Shown here piece after piece: positions 5,522 to 12,852 of a stretch of DNA of 13,992 nucleotides. Numbering within the stretch: position 1 is the stretch's first letter; every line of letters starts with the position of its first letter. The stretch is from an archaeon (GTDB lineage: Archaea > Iainarchaeota > Iainarchaeia > Iainarchaeales > GCA-2688035). Below the pieces are notes generated by a model. That model was not told the origin of the DNA and made no database searches. It worked only from the letters and a program-made list of their open reading frames with translations. The position numbers were made by a program, and so were the translations under genes. The stretch lies in assembly GCA_030745815.1 (NCBI GenBank), contig JASLNX010000121.1, positions 1 through 13,992 on the forward strand, given 5' to 3'.

Positions 5522-6088
5522 ATGCCAAACGAAGACTACGCTATAGTGCTAGATTATTTGCCAAAAGGCAAATCTAATAGCTTTAAGTCAGAACCGCTTG
5601 CACAGATAATCGGAACCGAATTTTTCACCCTCTTAGAGGTTGTTCCAAAATCTGAACTCAAAATCGGCGAAAAGATTTACGTTGGAAAAGAAGAGCGTGA
5701 CAAGATTGAATACATTAAGAGAAGAGTTTCATTTAAGGAACTAACAAGTACTGCCATTTCAGAACTTGATAAGGCCATTGAAAAAACAATTACTGAAAGA
5801 AACGAAGATTTTCTTGAGTTCTTCAACAAAGCTGGTTCAATTACAATCAAAAGACACCAGCTTGAGCTATTGCCAGGTTTTGGAAAAAAGCACATGCTAG
5901 ATCTTCTTGCAGAAAGGCAAAAAAAGCCGTTTGAATCGTTTGAAGACATTGCAGCAAGAGTAAAGCTAATTCCAAACCCTCTTGGGAGCCTGGTAAAGAG
6001 GATTCTTGAAGAATTAGAGTTTGATGACCTAAAGCACTATTTGTTCGCAAGGCCGCCACCAAAGCCACATGGCTTTCAAAGAAGGTAG
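5522..6088 (+). CDS. DUF655 RNA-binding-like protein
   Basis: The protein has 188 residues, close to the usual size for this archaeal family. The N-terminal ~65 residues form a small beta domain starting EDYAIVLDYLPKGK and containing GTEFFTLLEVVPK and LKIGEKIYVGKEERDKIEYI. The middle is helical, and a helix-hairpin-helix motif (LELLPGFGKKHMLDLLAER) lies near residues 113-131, followed by PFESFEDIAARVKLIPNPLGSLVKRILEEL. The fold suggests nucleic-acid binding. The family sits next to rpoF and rsmA in many archaea, which suggests a role in rRNA maturation or transcription, but its biochemical role is not established to my knowledge. It begins 22 bases after rpoF and ends just before rsmA, so all are probably one transcript. 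Confidence 0.93.
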   Translation: MPNEDYAIVLDYLPKGKSNSFKSEPLAQIIGTEFFTLLEVVPKSELKIGEKIYVGKEERDKIEYIKRRVSFKELTSTAISELDKAIEKTITERNEDFLEFFNKAGSITIKRHQLELLPGFGKKHMLDLLAERQKKPFESFEDIAARVKLIPNPLGSLVKRILEELEFDDLKHYLFARPPPKPHGFQRR

Positions 6089-6097
6089 AGATTGCCT

Positions 6098-6910
6098 ATG
6101 AATCTATTTGCAGAATTAAACGAAATGATGGTGAAATATCGTTTTCGCCCAAATAAAAAAACAGGCCAAAATTTTATCATTAACGAGGACATAGTTCAAA
6201 AAATGATCAAGGAAGCGGAACTTACGCCGAGCGATACTGTTTTGGAAATTGGTGCTGGAGCAGGATTTTTAACAAAAGAGCTGTTAAAAGAATGCAAAGT
6301 AACTGCAGTGGAACTTGACCCAATACTTTTTGAGCTCTTGCAAAAAGAACTACCGCAAGATAATCTAAAACTTATTCAAGGAGACTTTTTGAAGGCCGAA
6401 CTTGGAGAATTTAACAAGGTAGTGGCTTTTCCGCCGTACACAATTTCTTCAGAAATAATGTATAGGTTATATGAACTAAAGCCAAAACTTTGTGTAATGG
6501 TTTTTCAGAGTGCGTTTGTAGAAAGGTTTGTGTCGGAACCAGGCTTTATGGATTACAATGCCTTGCCAGTTTTAACACAGTACAATTTTGAGATTGAAAC
6601 GCTTTACAGGGTTCCATCAAAAAGCTTTTTTCCACGCCCAAAGTCAGACTCTTCAATGGTTAAACTAAAGGCAGTGCAAAGGTTTGGAACAGCAAAAAAT
6701 GAGAGCGCTTTCAAACAGTTTGTGAAATCAATTTTCAGGTTCCAAAACAAAAACATGCTTAACGCGGTAAAAAATTGCGCGCAGTTCATGGGCTCGGATT
6801 TTAACAAAGAGATCGCACTTAAAGTTATTAAATCAAGCGAGTTTGCAGAAACAAAAGTTAACCTTCTTTCATGCAAAGACTTTGTAGACCTGTTTAACAA
6901 AATGAGTTAA
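6098..6910 (+). CDS. rsmA: RsmA/KsgA-family 16S rRNA adenine dimethyltransferase, altered catalytic motif
   Basis: The protein has 270 residues from the ATG at 6098; a TTG at 6092 is the other possible start. The family dimethylates two adjacent adenines in helix 45 of small-subunit rRNA using S-adenosylmethionine. Present motifs are KKTGQNFI (21-27), the SAM-binding loop VLEIGAGAGFLT (48-59), VELD (71-74) and QGDFL (94-98), with the helical C-terminal domain after ~185. Odd points: the catalytic N(L/P)PY motif reads FPPY at 111-114 in VVAFPPYTISS, so its Asn is Phe. Also QKE has become QSA (137-139) and the usual YGRLSV is YNALPV (153-158). SAM binding looks intact while the target-adenine site looks changed. 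It may be a diverged methyltransferase or an inactive assembly factor. The last codons overlap the convergent AMP phosphorylase gene by four bases. Confidence 0.9.
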   Translation: MNLFAELNEMMVKYRFRPNKKTGQNFIINEDIVQKMIKEAELTPSDTVLEIGAGAGFLTKELLKECKVTAVELDPILFELLQKELPQDNLKLIQGDFLKAELGEFNKVVAFPPYTISSEIMYRLYELKPKLCVMVFQSAFVERFVSEPGFMDYNALPVLTQYNFEIETLYRVPSKSFFPRPKSDSSMVKLKAVQRFGTAKNESAFKQFVKSIFRFQNKNMLNAVKNCAQFMGSDFNKEIALKVIKSSEFAETKVNLLSCKDFVDLFNKMS

Positions 6911-8427
6911 GTAAATTTTTCAAGAATTATTTTTTCAGTTTCAACAATTAGCTTCTTTGAAGCAAACTTTATTGCCAAATCCATCTTTCTCTTGTTTTCA
7001 GCATAAATCTGGAAGAGTGGCTGGCCAACTCTAACCATATCTCCAACTTCAACAAGTAGCATAACTCCTGCTCTCTTGTTCGCTGGAGCGCCAGCAGTTT
7101 TTGCAAGGTTAGCGCACTCTTTCATGTTTATCCCACCAATTTCTCCGGGGATAGTTGCCTTTACAACCTTCTTGAACCTTGCTTCGCATATTTCTGAACT
7201 GTTTAACACATTTTTGCCCTGGGCCTTAATCATTTCCTTCATCTTCTCAAGAGCCTTTCCGGATGTAAGAAGTTCTTTTGCATAAGCTGTTCCTCGGCCC
7301 TTTTTTACTTTGTGAGCCATTTCAAATAACACACCGGCAAGTTCACAGCTTTTCTGAGCAAGATTATCAAAGCGTTTTCCTTCAAGTGTTTCCATAACAT
7401 ACTTTGCCTCAAGTGCAGGGCCAAACGCCCTTCCCAGTGGCTCACTTCCATCAGTTATGACCGACTGAACGCGTATTCCAAGTTCCTTTCCAACGGCAAT
7501 AAATTTCTTTGCCATATCTTTTGCGCGGTCGCGGCTGTGAATTTTTGCGTCCGGGCCAACTGGCAAATCAATTACTAAATATTTTGCTCCAACACTTGCC
7601 TTTTTTGCCATAACACTTGCAATTATTTGGCCAGGGGGATCAAGTGAAAGCGGGTGTTCTATTTGGATTATTTTGTCGTCAACCGGGGCAAGTTCTAATG
7701 CCCCACCCCATGCAATTACCCCGCCAACCTTTTTGGTAATCTTTTTAATTTGTTTAATTGAAAGCGAAACGTTTGCAAGAACCTCCATTGCGTCGGCTGT
7801 TCCAGCTGATGAAGTAATACTTCTACTGCTTGTTTTTGGAATTTTAAATCCGGCGGCGGCAATTATTGGCACAATAATCATTGTGGTTCTACCATTTGTG
7901 CCGCCAATGCAGTGCTTGTCAAGTACTATGTCGTCATTAAAGTGAATTTTAAGGCCGTCATTGGCAAGAGCTTTTGTCATTGCAACGGTTTCACTTAAGC
8001 TAAAGCCGTGAACGTACACTGCGCTAACAAAGCTTGCTGCTTCAATTTCGCTAATCTTGTTGTCACTAAGGTCGCGCACGATTTCTTTAAGTTCGTCTTC
8101 TGTTAATGTGCCGCCATCAAGCTTTTTTTTAATAAAGCAAACACTTTCAGGTGAGGGCACAGCCCTAACTATTACGTTTTCCCCTTTTTTCAACCCAAGC
8201 TTTTCTTTTACATCAGTAAATATTCCAATTTCCCCATCTTTAAGCATTGTTTTGGTTATGTCAACAACACAGGCTGTTTTTCTTTTTGTTCTAGGGCAGC
8301 TAATTTCTACTCTGTCAAGTGGGAACAGCCCAAGTTCTTTTGCGTCAGCCATTTTAAGAATTGCAATTAGCTTGTTTGCGTCAATGTCAAACGGCTTTGC
8401 CTTCATTTTTTTTGTGTAGTTGTCCAT
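6907..8427 (-). CDS. deoA: AMP phosphorylase (archaeal nucleoside/NMP phosphorylase family)
   Basis: The protein has 506 residues, the length of archaeal AMP phosphorylases rather than the ~440 of bacterial thymidine phosphorylase. The enzyme phosphorolyses AMP (also CMP and UMP) to base plus ribose-1,5-bisphosphate, which in many archaea goes on to ribulose-1,5-bisphosphate and a type III RuBisCO; neither partner is in this window. The N-terminal ~90 residues form the extra archaeal domain (DAKELGLFPLDRVEI). The catalytic region has DKHCIGGTNGRTT (170-182), KTSSRSITSSAGTADAMEVL (198-217) and a long PPGQIIASVMAKKASVGAKY segment. The C-terminus has the VGDMVRVGQPLFQIYAE barrel. I chose the ATG at 8427: a TATA box at 8456-8466 would give a nearly leaderless message, and the inner ATG at 8406 has no ribosome-binding site. 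Tail-to-tail with rsmA, and 74 bases beyond pyrF. Confidence 0.93.
   Translation of the reverse strand: MDNYTKKMKAKPFDIDANKLIAILKMADAKELGLFPLDRVEISCPRTKRKTACVVDITKTMLKDGEIGIFTDVKEKLGLKKGENVIVRAVPSPESVCFIKKKLDGGTLTEDELKEIVRDLSDNKISEIEAASFVSAVYVHGFSLSETVAMTKALANDGLKIHFNDDIVLDKHCIGGTNGRTTMIIVPIIAAAGFKIPKTSSRSITSSAGTADAMEVLANVSLSIKQIKKITKKVGGVIAWGGALELAPVDDKIIQIEHPLSLDPPGQIIASVMAKKASVGAKYLVIDLPVGPDAKIHSRDRAKDMAKKFIAVGKELGIRVQSVITDGSEPLGRAFGPALEAKYVMETLEGKRFDNLAQKSCELAGVLFEMAHKVKKGRGTAYAKELLTSGKALEKMKEMIKAQGKNVLNSSEICEARFKKVVKATIPGEIGGINMKECANLAKTAGAPANKRAGVMLLVEVGDMVRVGQPLFQIYAENKRKMDLAIKFASKKLIVETEKIILEKFT
6915..6936 (+). terminator. Possible T-rich terminator of the rsmA cluster
   Basis: Two T runs (6916-6920 and 6930-6935) directly follow the rsmA stop on the plus strand. 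They lie inside the 3' end of the convergent AMP phosphorylase gene, so their base composition may instead reflect its Lys/Glu codons. Confidence 0.25.
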
Positions 8428-8455
8428 AACAATCGAATAAGAAAAGAGGCGAGGA

Positions 8456-8466
8456 GCTATTTAATG
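8456..8466 (-). promoter_or_regulatory. TATA box of the AMP phosphorylase gene
   Basis: The minus strand reads CATTAAATAGC, centred about 34 bases before the ATG at 8427. This indicates a near-leaderless transcript separate from the pyr operon, which ends 35 bases further upstream. Confidence 0.5.
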
Positions 8467-8501
8467 GTTTTGCTCCCATTGCCCCAATTTTTAATTTGCG
8501 T

Positions 8502-9362
8502 TCATTCCAACTGTCCAATTTCCTCGTTCAGTTTCTTTATTGCCTTAGCAGCGGCTCCTGCAAAGTCGTCTGTTTCCTGCTTTTCGTAAGCATAGTTTAT
8601 GCCTGAACTTGAGTTAATGCGAGCAAGCTTTAGGTTGTAACTTGCTTTTCTCAAAGCTGCTGCAACGTCTGCACCAGACCCGCCTTGTGCTCCAACTCCT
8701 GGAATTAGCAGTGGGATCTGTTTACCACTTTTCACAAAGTGTTCAACCACTTCTCCAAGTTCTTCCATTGAGGTTGCGCCAACAACTGCACCAACATTTC
8801 CAAGTGCCGTTTCGCTCCACTTAACAATACTTTCGCTCACAATTTGGAAATTCTTTTTGCCGTCTGAAACAATGTCCTGAAAATCGCTTGCCCCAGGGTT
8901 TGAAGTTCTATTTAGAATGTATACTCCTTGCTCTTTTCCAATTGTTTTTTCAATAAAAGGCATAACACTGTCTGTTCCCATATAAGGAGCAATGGTTTCG
9001 CAGTCTGCTTCCCAGAAATCAAAGGCTTCTCTGGCGTAGGCTGCGCTGCTCTTTCCAATATCTCCTCTTTTGGCGTCAAGAACCAGTGGAATTTTCTTTT
9101 CCTTAACTTTTTCGCAAACCTTCTTCAATGCCTTTAGTCCGTCAAATCCATACTGGGCATAGAATGCGTAGTTTGGTTTTACGGCAGCAGGTAAAGCACC
9201 TTCACTTTGGCAGGCTTCCAAGATTTCCTCGTAAAATCTTGTAATCTTGCCTTCAATGCCTCCCTTGTCAATTGGAATCCTGTCAAGAACTGGGTCTGCA
9301 CCCATGCAGACAATTGATTTTGTTTCATCGCTTGATCTGATAAGTAAATCAACGTAGTTCAT
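8502..9362 (-). CDS. pyrF: Orotidine-5'-phosphate decarboxylase, type 2
   Basis: The protein has 286 residues. It catalyses the last step of UMP synthesis, decarboxylation of OMP. The TIM-barrel motifs are clear: CMGADPVLDRIP (19-30), AAVKPNYAFYAQYG (59-72) and the catalytic Lys/Asp set LDAKRGDIGKSSAAYA (95-110). Later come YILNRTSNPGASDFQ, GAVVGATSMEEL and the phosphate-binding LLIPGVGAQGGSG. DAKRGDIG and a length over 270 mark the type-2 subfamily common in bacteria. Typical archaeal OMP decarboxylases are type 1, about 210-230 residues with D-x-K-x-x-DIP. The start ATG overlaps the pyrE stop (ATGA, 9359-9362), so the two last enzymes are translationally coupled. Confidence in the function is high; bacterial ancestry is an inference from subfamily. 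Confidence 0.96.
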   Translation of the reverse strand: MNYVDLLIRSSDETKSIVCMGADPVLDRIPIDKGGIEGKITRFYEEILEACQSEGALPAAVKPNYAFYAQYGFDGLKALKKVCEKVKEKKIPLVLDAKRGDIGKSSAAYAREAFDFWEADCETIAPYMGTDSVMPFIEKTIGKEQGVYILNRTSNPGASDFQDIVSDGKKNFQIVSESIVKWSETALGNVGAVVGATSMEELGEVVEHFVKSGKQIPLLIPGVGAQGGSGADVAAALRKASYNLKLARINSSSGINYAYEKQETDDFAGAAAKAIKKLNEEIGQLE

Positions 9363-9976
9363 TTTCCCTCACTCCATTTTTCTGCGTCTTCCAAATAGCT
9401 TCTTATTTCACCAAACTGTTCCTCAGTTATTTTTCCGCTTGCTTTTAGGTTGTCAAGCAGTTCGGTTATTGTTAGAACTGTGTGTAGATTATATCCTTTT
9501 GTCGCAAGCTCTTTTTTGCCGCCTTGTTCTCTGTCAACAAGCACAACAATGTCTGTTATCTTTAGTCCTGCGTCTTCCAGTGGAGCGATTGCTTCAAACT
9601 TGCTTCCGCCGGTTGTAATCAAATCGTCGTAAACCAGAATAGTGTCACCTTCTTTGTACACTCCTTCAATTGCCCTCTTTGTTCCGTATCCTTTTTGTTC
9701 TTTTCTTGGATAAATCATTGGATAGTTTGCCTGCAGTGAAACAGCGGTTGCAATTGAAATTGCCGCGTACGGGATTCCTGCAATCCTGTCAAAATGCAGC
9801 GGCTTTGTAATCTTTATTAGCTCTCCTGCAACATTCCTCAAAACGTTTGGATATGAAACCAAAACCCTGAGGTCTATGTAGATTGGGCTTTTAAGTCCGC
9901 TCTTTAGCGTAAACTTACCAAACTTTACTGCCCCAATATCAAATAACTCGTTGGATAGTGTTTCTTTTGAATTCAT
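9359..9976 (-). CDS. pyrE: Orotate phosphoribosyltransferase
   Basis: The protein has 205 residues. It joins orotate to PRPP to give OMP. The N-terminus (LFDIGAVKFGKFTLKSGLKSPIYIDLR, residues 11-37) is the orotate/hood region. IAGIPYAAISIATAVSL follows, then the mobile loop YPRKEQKGYGTKRAIEG with the conserved RKE and K-x-x-G residues. The PRPP-binding loop ILVYDDLITTGGS (113-125) is followed by a final helical tail (LDNLKASGKITEEQF). Length and motifs are normal for archaeal and bacterial PyrE. The ATG at 9976 has a strong ribosome-binding site (AGGAGGAAC, about 9982-9990). It lies 42 bases after the unknown operon protein and overlaps pyrF. Confidence 0.97.
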   Translation of the reverse strand: MNSKETLSNELFDIGAVKFGKFTLKSGLKSPIYIDLRVLVSYPNVLRNVAGELIKITKPLHFDRIAGIPYAAISIATAVSLQANYPMIYPRKEQKGYGTKRAIEGVYKEGDTILVYDDLITTGGSKFEAIAPLEDAGLKITDIVVLVDREQGGKKELATKGYNLHTVLTITELLDNLKASGKITEEQFGEIRSYLEDAEKWSEGK

Positions 9977-10018
9977 TTCTAGTTCCTCCTTGATTCTTCA
10001 ATATTTTTAGTGTATACT

Positions 10019-10726
10019 TTAATTCTCCTTCGCTTTTTTTAATGTTTTACGTCTTAAATTTAGTTCAAAAATGCACCTGTCTTGATCTTGCCCTGTGGTG
10101 TTTTTAATGTCGTAAAATACCCTGAAATATACAATTCCGCTGTCAGAAGGAGTAGGGTAATTCAGTCTGTCCGGCTTAAACGTCCAGTTTCCCACTGTTG
10201 CATCTTGCCAGGTCCCCAACTTTATAAGGACTTTCTTTGTCAATTTTGTGATATTTAACCGTGAGCCTGTTTGCTTTGGCCTCTGCAGCCTTACTGGTTT
10301 TTCTGTTTTTTCAGTTTCTGCGGCTTTGGGCGGTATGGACTTTCCGTCCTTGGACATCCTTTCGATAGTTCCTGGGTTTGTCGTTAAATCAATATTGAAT
10401 AATCCTACAAAGTCAGCTCCCCCAGTAACGCGGATGAAAATAGTCATAGGCAATGCTGAATGTGCTAGGTCTACCTCGTATCTGAGATTTCTAAAGATTG
10501 TCGATTGCCCACGCTGTAATCGTTTAAGGTTGGCGTTAGTAATTTTTGGAACCCAGGGGTTTACTCCGGCTGACACTACGGCTACTAATCCGCCAGTACC
10601 CTTTTTCTTACCTTGTTTTTTAGCGAGTTTTTCCCGTCTTTTCCTAGCGTCTCTTATCTCCCGTGCGGTTTTTTCTTCTTTTTGACCTCTCTTGGCGGTT
10701 CTTCCATGGTGCCTCTGCCCTCCCAT
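10019..10726 (-). CDS. Unrecognised basic protein inside the pyrimidine operon
   Basis: The protein has 235 residues from the ATG at 10726, which lies one base after the pyrC stop (TGATATG), so translation is coupled to pyrC. The frame extends upstream to 10792, but that part lies inside pyrC and the coupled start is better. Residues 1-45 are extremely basic and probably helical or disordered (MGGQRHHGRTAKRGQKEEK, then REIRDARKRREKLAKKQGKK). Residues ~46-125 look beta-rich: LVAVVSAGVNPWVPK, then FRNLRYEVDLAHSALPMTIFIRVTGG in two pieces. Residues ~126-155 form a charged linker. Residues ~157-228 are a second beta-rich unit with GTWQDATVGNWTFKPDRLNY and YFRVFYDIKN. There is no signal peptide, membrane helix or metal motif. 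I do not recognise a family. The basic arm suggests nucleic-acid or ribosome binding, and the position suggests co-expression with UMP synthesis; both are guesses. Confidence 0.75.
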   Translation of the reverse strand: MGGQRHHGRTAKRGQKEEKTAREIRDARKRREKLAKKQGKKKGTGGLVAVVSAGVNPWVPKITNANLKRLQRGQSTIFRNLRYEVDLAHSALPMTIFIRVTGGADFVGLFNIDLTTNPGTIERMSKDGKSIPPKAAETEKTEKPVRLQRPKQTGSRLNITKLTKKVLIKLGTWQDATVGNWTFKPDRLNYPTPSDSGIVYFRVFYDIKNTTGQDQDRCIFELNLRRKTLKKAKEN

Positions 10727-10727
10727 A

Positions 10728-12002
10728 TCACACCACTTCCTTTCCTGCAACAAAAACCTTTTCCACTGCCCCTTTAAGTTTCCAGGTGGCAAAAGGGCTC
10801 CAGTTACATTTGGTTTTAAGCATACCGTTTTTTACAACTGTTTCCTTTTCTAAATTAATTAACACAAGGTCTGCATTCAGTCCAATCTTTATTTTTCCCC
10901 TGTCTTCAAGGTCGTAAAGTTTTGCAGGGTTGCTGCAGCAAAGTTCTGCAACCCGTTGCAATGAAAGCTTTTCATTATTTACGGCGTCCAAAAGAAGCGG
11001 GAGCATTGTTTCAATTCCTGGAACTCCACTTGGAGCCTCCCAGTATGGCTTTTCCTTTTCTGCTCTAGTGTGTGGTGCGTGGTCTGTTGCAACCAAATCA
11101 ATTGTTCCATCGTTAATTCCCTCCCAAAGGGCCTCAACGTCTTCTTTGCTTTTAAGAGAAGGATTCATTTTTGCAAAATTACCCAAGGTTTCTGTGGCCG
11201 ACTCGTCCAAGAAAAGATGATGAGGGGCTACCTCGCAGGTAATTGGCCTACCCTCACTTTTTGCCTGCCTTACCAGTTCAAGGCCTTCTTTTGTTGAAAG
11301 GTGGCAAATGTGCAACTTGTTTCCAATCCCTTCCTGAATTTTTAGAGCGCGGCCAATGGCTTTTGACTCAGCCTCGTTTGTTCTAATTTTACTGTGGTAC
11401 TTTGCGTGGTTCCAGTTTTCGGCCTTTGCAATTTCAGTATTTTTTTTAATAACGTCTTCTGCTTCCGCGTGCACTAAAACAACTGCGTCGCGAAGCTTTG
11501 CAACCTTAAAAATTTTAGCAAGCTTTTCTCCATCTGTTACAAGCAAGTTTCCTGTACTGCTTCCTAAAAAAACTTTGAATGAAGTCGCACCTTCAATATT
11601 TTTTAAGTTTTCCAAATTATCATTTGATGCGCCAAAGTGAAACGCGTAGTTGCAAACACTGTCCTTTTTGGCAATTCGCTTTTTTTCATCAAGCCTTTCT
11701 TGGGTAGTGCAGCTTGGGTTGTTGTTTGGCATATCAATAACAGTTGTTACTCCGCCTGCAACAGCAGCTCTGCTTCCAGTTGCCCAGTCTTCTTTATGTT
11801 CTGCTCCAGGGCAGCGAAAGTGAACGTGTGCATCAATTAAGCCTGGTAGTAAAATATTGCCCTTGCAGTCAATTCTTTTAAGGTTTGGAAGCGATGCGTT
11901 CAACTCTGCAATTGCGGTAATTTTTCCTCGCTCAATAAGAAGCTGCCTTGGAAGTAGCTTGTTACTAATTAGTACAAGGCAGTTGTCCAACAGTAAATCC
12001 AT
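10728..12002 (-). CDS. pyrC: Dihydroorotase (class I)
   Basis: The protein has 424 residues. It cyclises carbamoyl-aspartate to dihydroorotate using a metal centre in an amidohydrolase TIM barrel. Visible motifs are DAHVHFRCPG (His59 and His61 as metal ligands, Arg63 for substrate), the DMPNNNPSCTT segment (90-100) and SFKVFLGSSTG (142-151). They also include HAEAED with His178, ICHLS with His234, and ATDHAPH with Asp307-His308. The residue between Arg63 and Pro65 is Cys, where Glu or Asp is more usual. The frame is open to a TTG at 12017, but I prefer the ATG at 12002. It overlaps the pyrK stop (TAATG) and has a GGAGG site at 12011-12015, eight bases upstream. The stop is coupled to the next gene. 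Confidence 0.96.
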   Translation of the reverse strand: MDLLLDNCLVLISNKLLPRQLLIERGKITAIAELNASLPNLKRIDCKGNILLPGLIDAHVHFRCPGAEHKEDWATGSRAAVAGGVTTVIDMPNNNPSCTTQERLDEKKRIAKKDSVCNYAFHFGASNDNLENLKNIEGATSFKVFLGSSTGNLLVTDGEKLAKIFKVAKLRDAVVLVHAEAEDVIKKNTEIAKAENWNHAKYHSKIRTNEAESKAIGRALKIQEGIGNKLHICHLSTKEGLELVRQAKSEGRPITCEVAPHHLFLDESATETLGNFAKMNPSLKSKEDVEALWEGINDGTIDLVATDHAPHTRAEKEKPYWEAPSGVPGIETMLPLLLDAVNNEKLSLQRVAELCCSNPAKLYDLEDRGKIKIGLNADLVLINLEKETVVKNGMLKTKCNWSPFATWKLKGAVEKVFVAGKEVV

Positions 12003-12820
12003 TAACACTGCCTCCAATCACCGAACTCTTTTAGCGAGACCTCTTTTCCAGACTTAAGCCGTGTTAATTTTCCAAACTCTGCACTTTCACTAAGTGTTTT
12101 GCCTGAAAAAACAGGCCCGTCCTTGCAAACCATTAAATCGTCCATTACGCATTGCCCGCACACCCCAAAACCGCAGCGCATATACCGCTCCAAACTAAGT
12201 TGGGACTTTATTTTTTTCTTCTGGCAGATGTCAAGAACTCCCTTCATCATTATTTCAGGACCGCAACTGTAAACACAGTCTGGCTTTTCTTTTCCAAGTA
12301 GCTCTTCAAGTGTTTGTGTGGTAAATCCCTTTGTTCCCTCGCTGCCATCATCAGTTGTTATGTATAAGTTATCTCCTAGTTTCTCAATCAGTTCTTTTTT
12401 AAACAGCAATTTTTTTGCGTTTTGCGCTCCGAGAATAAATTTTGTTTCAATACCTTCCACTAAACATTTTTCTACAAGTGGCATTAAGGGAGCGCTGCCA
12501 CATCCTCCTGCTACAATTATTGCTTTTTTTACTCCTTCTGTTGAAAAGCCGTTTCCGTACGGGCCTCTTACTCCAATTTTTGTTCCGCTTTCAAAGCCGC
12601 AAACTCTTTTACTCCAGCTTCCTTTGCACTGAACTGTTATTGCCAGTTCTTCTTTGGAAATTTTACTTAGGGAGATTGGCTTTTCGTCAACGCCTGGAAT
12701 CCAAACCATTAGGAACTGGCCTGGCGCAGCTTCTGCTTTAAAATTAAAGAAGAGGGTGTGGTGTTCGCCTGTTTCTCGCTGAACTTTTGTTATCTTAACT
12801 ATTTGTGGCAACTCTGACAT
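12002..12820 (-). CDS. pyrK: Dihydroorotate dehydrogenase electron-transfer subunit
   Basis: The protein has 272 residues. PyrK carries FAD and a [2Fe-2S] cluster and passes electrons from the PyrD flavin to NAD+. The N-terminal flavin barrel includes GQFLMVWIPGVDEKPISLS (the usual RPxS reads KPIS) and GVRGPYGNGF. The NAD-binding part begins IIVAGGCGSAPLMPL (101-115) and includes YSCGPEIMM (184-192). The iron-sulfur cysteines are Cys216, Cys221, Cys224 and Cys232 in RCGFGVCGQCVMDDLMVC, the PyrK C-x4-C-x2-C-x7-C pattern. A TTG at 12841 could extend the frame, but the ATG at 12820 follows a G-rich stretch (TGGGGGGA) and fits the family. The gene is 32 bases after pyrD, and its stop overlaps the pyrC start by one base. 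Confidence 0.95.
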   Translation of the reverse strand: MSELPQIVKITKVQRETGEHHTLFFNFKAEAAPGQFLMVWIPGVDEKPISLSKISKEELAITVQCKGSWSKRVCGFESGTKIGVRGPYGNGFSTEGVKKAIIVAGGCGSAPLMPLVEKCLVEGIETKFILGAQNAKKLLFKKELIEKLGDNLYITTDDGSEGTKGFTTQTLEELLGKEKPDCVYSCGPEIMMKGVLDICQKKKIKSQLSLERYMRCGFGVCGQCVMDDLMVCKDGPVFSGKTLSESAEFGKLTRLKSGKEVSLKEFGDWRQC

Positions 12821-12852
12821 TTTGTCCCCCCATTTTCTCAATTAGGGCCATC

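Noticed and set aside
10727..10792. Upstream extension of the unknown pyr-operon protein
   Set aside because: It lies inside pyrC in another frame; the ATG one base after the pyrC stop is the natural coupled start.
11815..11830. Dihydroorotase HFRCPG motif as evidence of inactivity
   Set aside because: The position between Arg and Pro is tolerant in this family, and the metal-ligand histidines and the ATDHAPH motif are intact.
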